64,000 nucleotides of DNA from Rhizobium esperanzae (GTDB taxonomy: Bacteria > Pseudomonadota > Alphaproteobacteria > Rhizobiales > Rhizobiaceae). This document shows, piece after piece, positions 60,918 through 64,000 of the stretch. A model generated the notes under the pieces. It saw only the letters and a list, made by a program, of their open reading frames with translations, had not been told where the DNA came from and ran no database searches. Both the position numbers and the translations under genes were made by a program. The DNA lies in contig NZ_JACIFY010000015.1 in NCBI RefSeq assembly GCF_014197615.1, forward strand, positions 62,001 through 126,000, in the 5' to 3' direction. Within the stretch, counting starts at the first letter, position 1, and every line of letters starts with the position of its first letter.

Positions 60918-63026
60918 TTGTCCGTTTTCAAGAGCCTGCCGACACCGCCCGCCGCACCGAAAAAGCCCGTCTCCGATACGCGCCACGGCATTACCCGCAC
61001 GGACGATTATGCCTGGCTGCGTGCCGACAACTGGCAGGCGATGTTCAAGGATCCGTCGATCCTCGACCCCGAGATCCGCCAGCATCTCGAAGCCGAAAAC
61101 ACCTATATGAATGCGGCGATGGAGGACACCAAGCCGCTGCAGAAGGCGCTGTTTTCCGAAATGCGCGGCCGCATCAAGGAAGATGACAGCTCGGTGCCGA
61201 TGAAGGATGGCGCCTATGCCTACGGCACATTCTACGTCACCGGCGGCGAACAGCCGCGTTATTTCCGGATTGCCCGTGACGGCGACGTTGCCGACGAGAC
61301 GATCCGCACGGTGCTGCTCGACGGCGACAAAGAAGCCGCCGGCAAAGCCTATTTCCGCCTCGCCGGCCTCGACCATACGAGCGACCATAGCCGCGGCATC
61401 TGGGGCTATGACGACAAGGGCTCGGAATTCTTCACCCTGAAAGTGCGCGACCTCGCGACCGGTGAAGATCTTGCGGACCGGATCGAAAATACCGGCGGCG
61501 GCGGCGTCTGGGCGCCCGACGGCAAGAGCTTCTTCTATTCGGCGCTCGACGAGAACCACCGGCCGTCGAAGGTCTTCCACCATATTGTCGGCCGGCCGCA
61601 GTCGGAAGACCGGCTGGTCTATGAGGAGGCCGATGCCGGCTTTTTCATGGGCGTCGGCGGCTCGCTGCTCGACGATGTCATCTATATCGATATTCACGAC
61701 CACGAGACCAGCGAATACCGGCTGCTGTCGACCAAGGATCTCACCGCCGAACCGAAGCTGGTGGCGGCGCGCGAGGAAGGCATCGAATATTCGCTGACCG
61801 AGGGCGGCGACGTCTTCTACATCCTGACCAATGACGGCGGCGCCAAGGATTTCAAGATCATGGAAGCGCCGGTCGACAATCCGGTCAAGGAAAACTGGCG
61901 CGAAGTGGTCGCCCACAAGCCCGGCACATTGATCATCAGCCACATGGCCTATGCCCGCCACCTTCTGTGGCTGGAACGCAAGGACGGCCTGCCGCAGATC
62001 ATGATCCGCGACCGGGCGACCGGCGAGGAACATGCGATCGGCTTTGCCGAGGAAGCCTATTCGCTGGGGCTTTCGGGAGCGGCGGAATACGACACGGATA
62101 TCATCCGCTTCTCCTATTCCTCGATGACGACGCCGTCGCAACTCTACGACTACAATATGGTGACGCGCGAGCGCACACTGTTGAAGACGCAGGAGGTGCC
62201 GTCCGGCCATAATCCCGACGACTACGTCACCCGCCGCGTCTTCGCGCCGGCATGGGACGGCGAGAAGGTGCCGGTCACCCTGCTCTATCGCAGGGATACG
62301 CCGCTCGACGGCACCGCCCCCTGCCTGCTTTACGGCTACGGCGCCTATGGCATCACCATTCCGGCCAGCTTCAACACCAATTGCCTGTCGCTTGCCGACC
62401 GCGGCTTCGTCTATGCCATCGCCCATATCCGCGGCGGCAAGGACAAGGGATTTGCCTGGTACGAAGACGGCAAAATGGAAAAGAAGACGAATACCTTCAA
62501 GGACTTCGTCGCCGCCGCCGATTATCTGAATCAACAGAAGTTCACCTCTTACGCGAAGATCATCGCCGAAGGCGGCTCGGCCGGCGGCATGCTGATGGGC
62601 GCGGTTGCCAACATGGCGCCGGAAAAATTCGCCGGCCTCATCGCCGCCGTTCCCTTCGTCGATGTGCTCAACACCATGCTCGACGATACGCTGCCGCTGA
62701 CCCCGCCGGAATGGCCGGAATGGGGCAACCCGATCGACAACAAAGAAGAATACGAGCAGATCGCAGCCTACTCGCCCTACGACAATGTCGGCGCAAAACC
62801 GTACCCGCCGATCCTGGCGCTCGGCGGCCTGACCGACCCGCGCGTCACCTATTGGGAGCCGGCCAAATGGGTGGCGAAGCTGCGCGAGGAGACGACCGGT
62901 GAAGCGCCGATCCTGTTGAAGACGAACATGGACGCCGGCCATGGCGGCGCGTCCGGCCGGTTCCAGCGGCTGGAAGAGATCGCGTTCGAGTATGCGTTTG
63001 CGATCAAGGTGGCTGGGAAGATGTGA
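60918..63026 (+). CDS. ptrB: Oligopeptidase B (S9 family serine peptidase)
   Basis: A 702-residue prolyl-oligopeptidase-family enzyme cleaving short peptides after Arg or Lys. An N-terminal beta-propeller (about 20-400) caps a C-terminal alpha/beta-hydrolase domain. Catalytic Ser is in EGGSAGGMLMG, Asp in GGLTDPRVTYWEP, His in NMDAGHGGASGRFQ. The TTG start at 60918 (MSVFKSLPTPPAAPKK) has GGAG eight bases upstream; a longer frame upstream has no support. No signal peptide, so cytoplasmic. Confidence 0.93.
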   Translation: MSVFKSLPTPPAAPKKPVSDTRHGITRTDDYAWLRADNWQAMFKDPSILDPEIRQHLEAENTYMNAAMEDTKPLQKALFSEMRGRIKEDDSSVPMKDGAYAYGTFYVTGGEQPRYFRIARDGDVADETIRTVLLDGDKEAAGKAYFRLAGLDHTSDHSRGIWGYDDKGSEFFTLKVRDLATGEDLADRIENTGGGGVWAPDGKSFFYSALDENHRPSKVFHHIVGRPQSEDRLVYEEADAGFFMGVGGSLLDDVIYIDIHDHETSEYRLLSTKDLTAEPKLVAAREEGIEYSLTEGGDVFYILTNDGGAKDFKIMEAPVDNPVKENWREVVAHKPGTLIISHMAYARHLLWLERKDGLPQIMIRDRATGEEHAIGFAEEAYSLGLSGAAEYDTDIIRFSYSSMTTPSQLYDYNMVTRERTLLKTQEVPSGHNPDDYVTRRVFAPAWDGEKVPVTLLYRRDTPLDGTAPCLLYGYGAYGITIPASFNTNCLSLADRGFVYAIAHIRGGKDKGFAWYEDGKMEKKTNTFKDFVAAADYLNQQKFTSYAKIIAEGGSAGGMLMGAVANMAPEKFAGLIAAVPFVDVLNTMLDDTLPLTPPEWPEWGNPIDNKEEYEQIAAYSPYDNVGAKPYPPILALGGLTDPRVTYWEPAKWVAKLREETTGEAPILLKTNMDAGHGGASGRFQRLEEIAFEYAFAIKVAGKM

Positions 63027-63050
63027 AATCTTTAGGGGTGCCGTGTTGCA

Positions 63051-63217
63051 CCCCCCTCTGCCCTGCCGGGCATCTCCCCCACAAGGGGGGAGATCGGCAA
63101 GAAGCTATGCCTCGCCCTAATTTTGCGATCCATGTGACGGCCAGTTATTTGGGGAAGCCGTCGCACCCAGTCAATCTCCCCACCTGTGGGGGAGATGCCC
63201 GGCAGGGCAGAGGGGGG
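63051..63217. repeat. RIME-like palindromic repeat, copy 3
   Basis: Left arm 63051-63081 and right arm 63186-63217 pair as in copy 1. The outer flanks are also related: GGTGCCGTG before the left arm and CACGGCAC after the right arm at about 63036 and 63222 form a second inverted pair. It fills the gap between ptrB and the DUF1697 gene. Confidence 0.8.
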
Positions 63218-63249
63218 TGTCCCACGGCACACCATCCACGGAGAAAGAA

Positions 63250-63774
63250 ATGCCCGTCTACATCGCCCTGCTCCGCGCCGTAAACGTCGGCGGCACCGGC
63301 GCCTTGCCGATGGCTGACCTCAAGGCGATCTGCGAAGACCTCGGCTTTACCGACGTGAAAACTTACATACAGAGCGGCAATGTGCTGTTCCGCTCGAATG
63401 AGACAGAAACGGCAGTCGAGGAAAAGCTCGACGAGGCGCTCGGGCAGAAGATGGGCAAACGCCCGGGCGTTATGGTGCGCAGCCGGAAAGAACTCGAGGC
63501 GATTGCCGCCGGCGCGCCCTTCCCCGACGCCAAGCCGAACTTCCTGCTCGTCTGCTTCCTGCCCGAAAAGGCATCCGCCGATACGCTTGATAAAATGGTG
63601 GCGCCCGATGGCGAAGAGGCGAAGCTCGCCGGCCGGGAGATCTATGTGCATTATCCCAATGGCTCCGGCCGCTCGAAACTGAAGCTGCCGGCGCTGAAGC
63701 CCGGGACCTCGCGTAATCTCAACACCGTCCGCAAGCTTGCGGAACTGGCGGCCGGCATGGAGAACAAGGACTGA
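63250..63774 (+). CDS. DUF1697 protein
   Basis: A 174-residue protein: MPVYIALLRAVNVGGTGALPMADLKAICEDLGFTDVKTYIQSGNVLF, the DUF1697 N-terminus, and YVHYPNGSGRSKLKLPALKPGTSRNLNTVRKLAELA at the end. Function unknown. GGAGAAAGAA before the ATG supports 63250. It lies 33 bp after repeat copy 3. Confidence 0.9.
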   Translation: MPVYIALLRAVNVGGTGALPMADLKAICEDLGFTDVKTYIQSGNVLFRSNETETAVEEKLDEALGQKMGKRPGVMVRSRKELEAIAAGAPFPDAKPNFLLVCFLPEKASADTLDKMVAPDGEEAKLAGREIYVHYPNGSGRSKLKLPALKPGTSRNLNTVRKLAELAAGMENKD

Positions 63775-63809
63775 GTGCGAGGCGCAGAATTTGATTCAAG
63801 CGACGCGCG

Positions 63810-64000
63810 TCAAGCCTTTGTTTCTCCAGCCACCTTCGTCCGTCTGGCCTTATAGCCGCTGATCTCCTCGCCAGCGGTCGGCGAGAAGCGCAGGTTCCAG
63901 ACGGTCGCGGTGATCGAGATGAGGGTGACGACGATGAAGGCGGTGGAAAAATCGCCCAGATCAGGCGTTTCGACATTGTTGAAGGCCATCGAGCCGTGCA
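63810..64000 (-). CDS. C-terminal end of a membrane transporter, probably MFS
   Basis: The minus-strand frame ending at TGA 63812-63810 reads HGSMAFNNVETPDLGDFSTA, then a helix FIVVTLISITATVWNLRF and a tail SPTAGEEISGYKARRTK. This looks like the last helix and tail of a DHA2-type MFS transporter. The gene continues past the right edge; identity is tentative. Confidence 0.5.
   Translation of the reverse strand, partial: HGSMAFNNVETPDLGDFSTAFIVVTLISITATVWNLRFSPTAGEEISGYKARRTKVAGETKA

Overview
The window is chromosomal DNA of a fast-growing rhizobium of the Rhizobium leguminosarum / R. etli type. The evidence is the high GC content, a 143-residue RosR/MucR zinc-finger regulator, a feuN-feuP-feuQ cluster, the cytochrome c maturation order cycHJKL followed by degP, a two-component pair and glnE, an Mnh-type antiporter operon beside rosR, and several copies of RIME-like palindromic intergenic repeats. 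No rRNA, tRNA, CRISPR array, prophage or transposase was seen. The species call is inference from gene content.

Layout. Positions 1-13.5 kb are almost entirely minus-strand housekeeping and envelope genes: glnE (cut by the left edge), a sensor kinase and regulator, the periplasmic protease DegP, the haem-delivery operon cycH-cycJ-cycK-cycL with four-base stop/start overlaps, a small lipoprotein, and feuN-feuP-feuQ. Positions 13.9-31 kb are a mosaic of short one- or two-gene units: an MFS transporter, a GH19 endolysin-like protein, two TetR modules with clear operators, three LysR regulators (two divergent from a likely target), a MocR regulator, a PDZ protein with a dead protease fold, an orphan ectoine synthase, small proteins and a fatty-acid desaturase.

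Positions 31-44 kb hold exoD, a terC gene with a strongly structured leader, ycgN, a class A penicillin-binding protein, a DUF1214/DUF1254 pair, a DUF2336 protein, a peptidoglycan-binding membrane protein with an overlapping histidine kinase, DUF5330 and sufE. Positions 44-51.5 kb contain rosR and the seven-gene operon mnhABCDEFG. A 184-bp palindromic repeat has inserted between mnhC and mnhD.

Positions 52-64 kb are mainly stress and maintenance genes: msrB, a pentapeptide-repeat protein, an acetyltransferase, a hemolysin III-type protein, a universal stress protein behind an FNR/FixK box, a VOC dioxygenase with a Tat signal and a second internal start, an AI-2E-type permease, an FAD oxidase, a NodB-fold protein, oligopeptidase B, DUF1697 and the end of an MFS gene.

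Most worth a second look: the terC leader with nested and competing helices, the HtrA-like protein lacking its whole catalytic triad, the orphan ectC, two perfect CtrA-type sites between the endolysin gene and a 43-residue protein gene, the FixK-type box, the dual-start Tat protein, and the repeat inside the mnh operon. Starts were moved from the longest ORF where a ribosome binding site or family alignment decided it.
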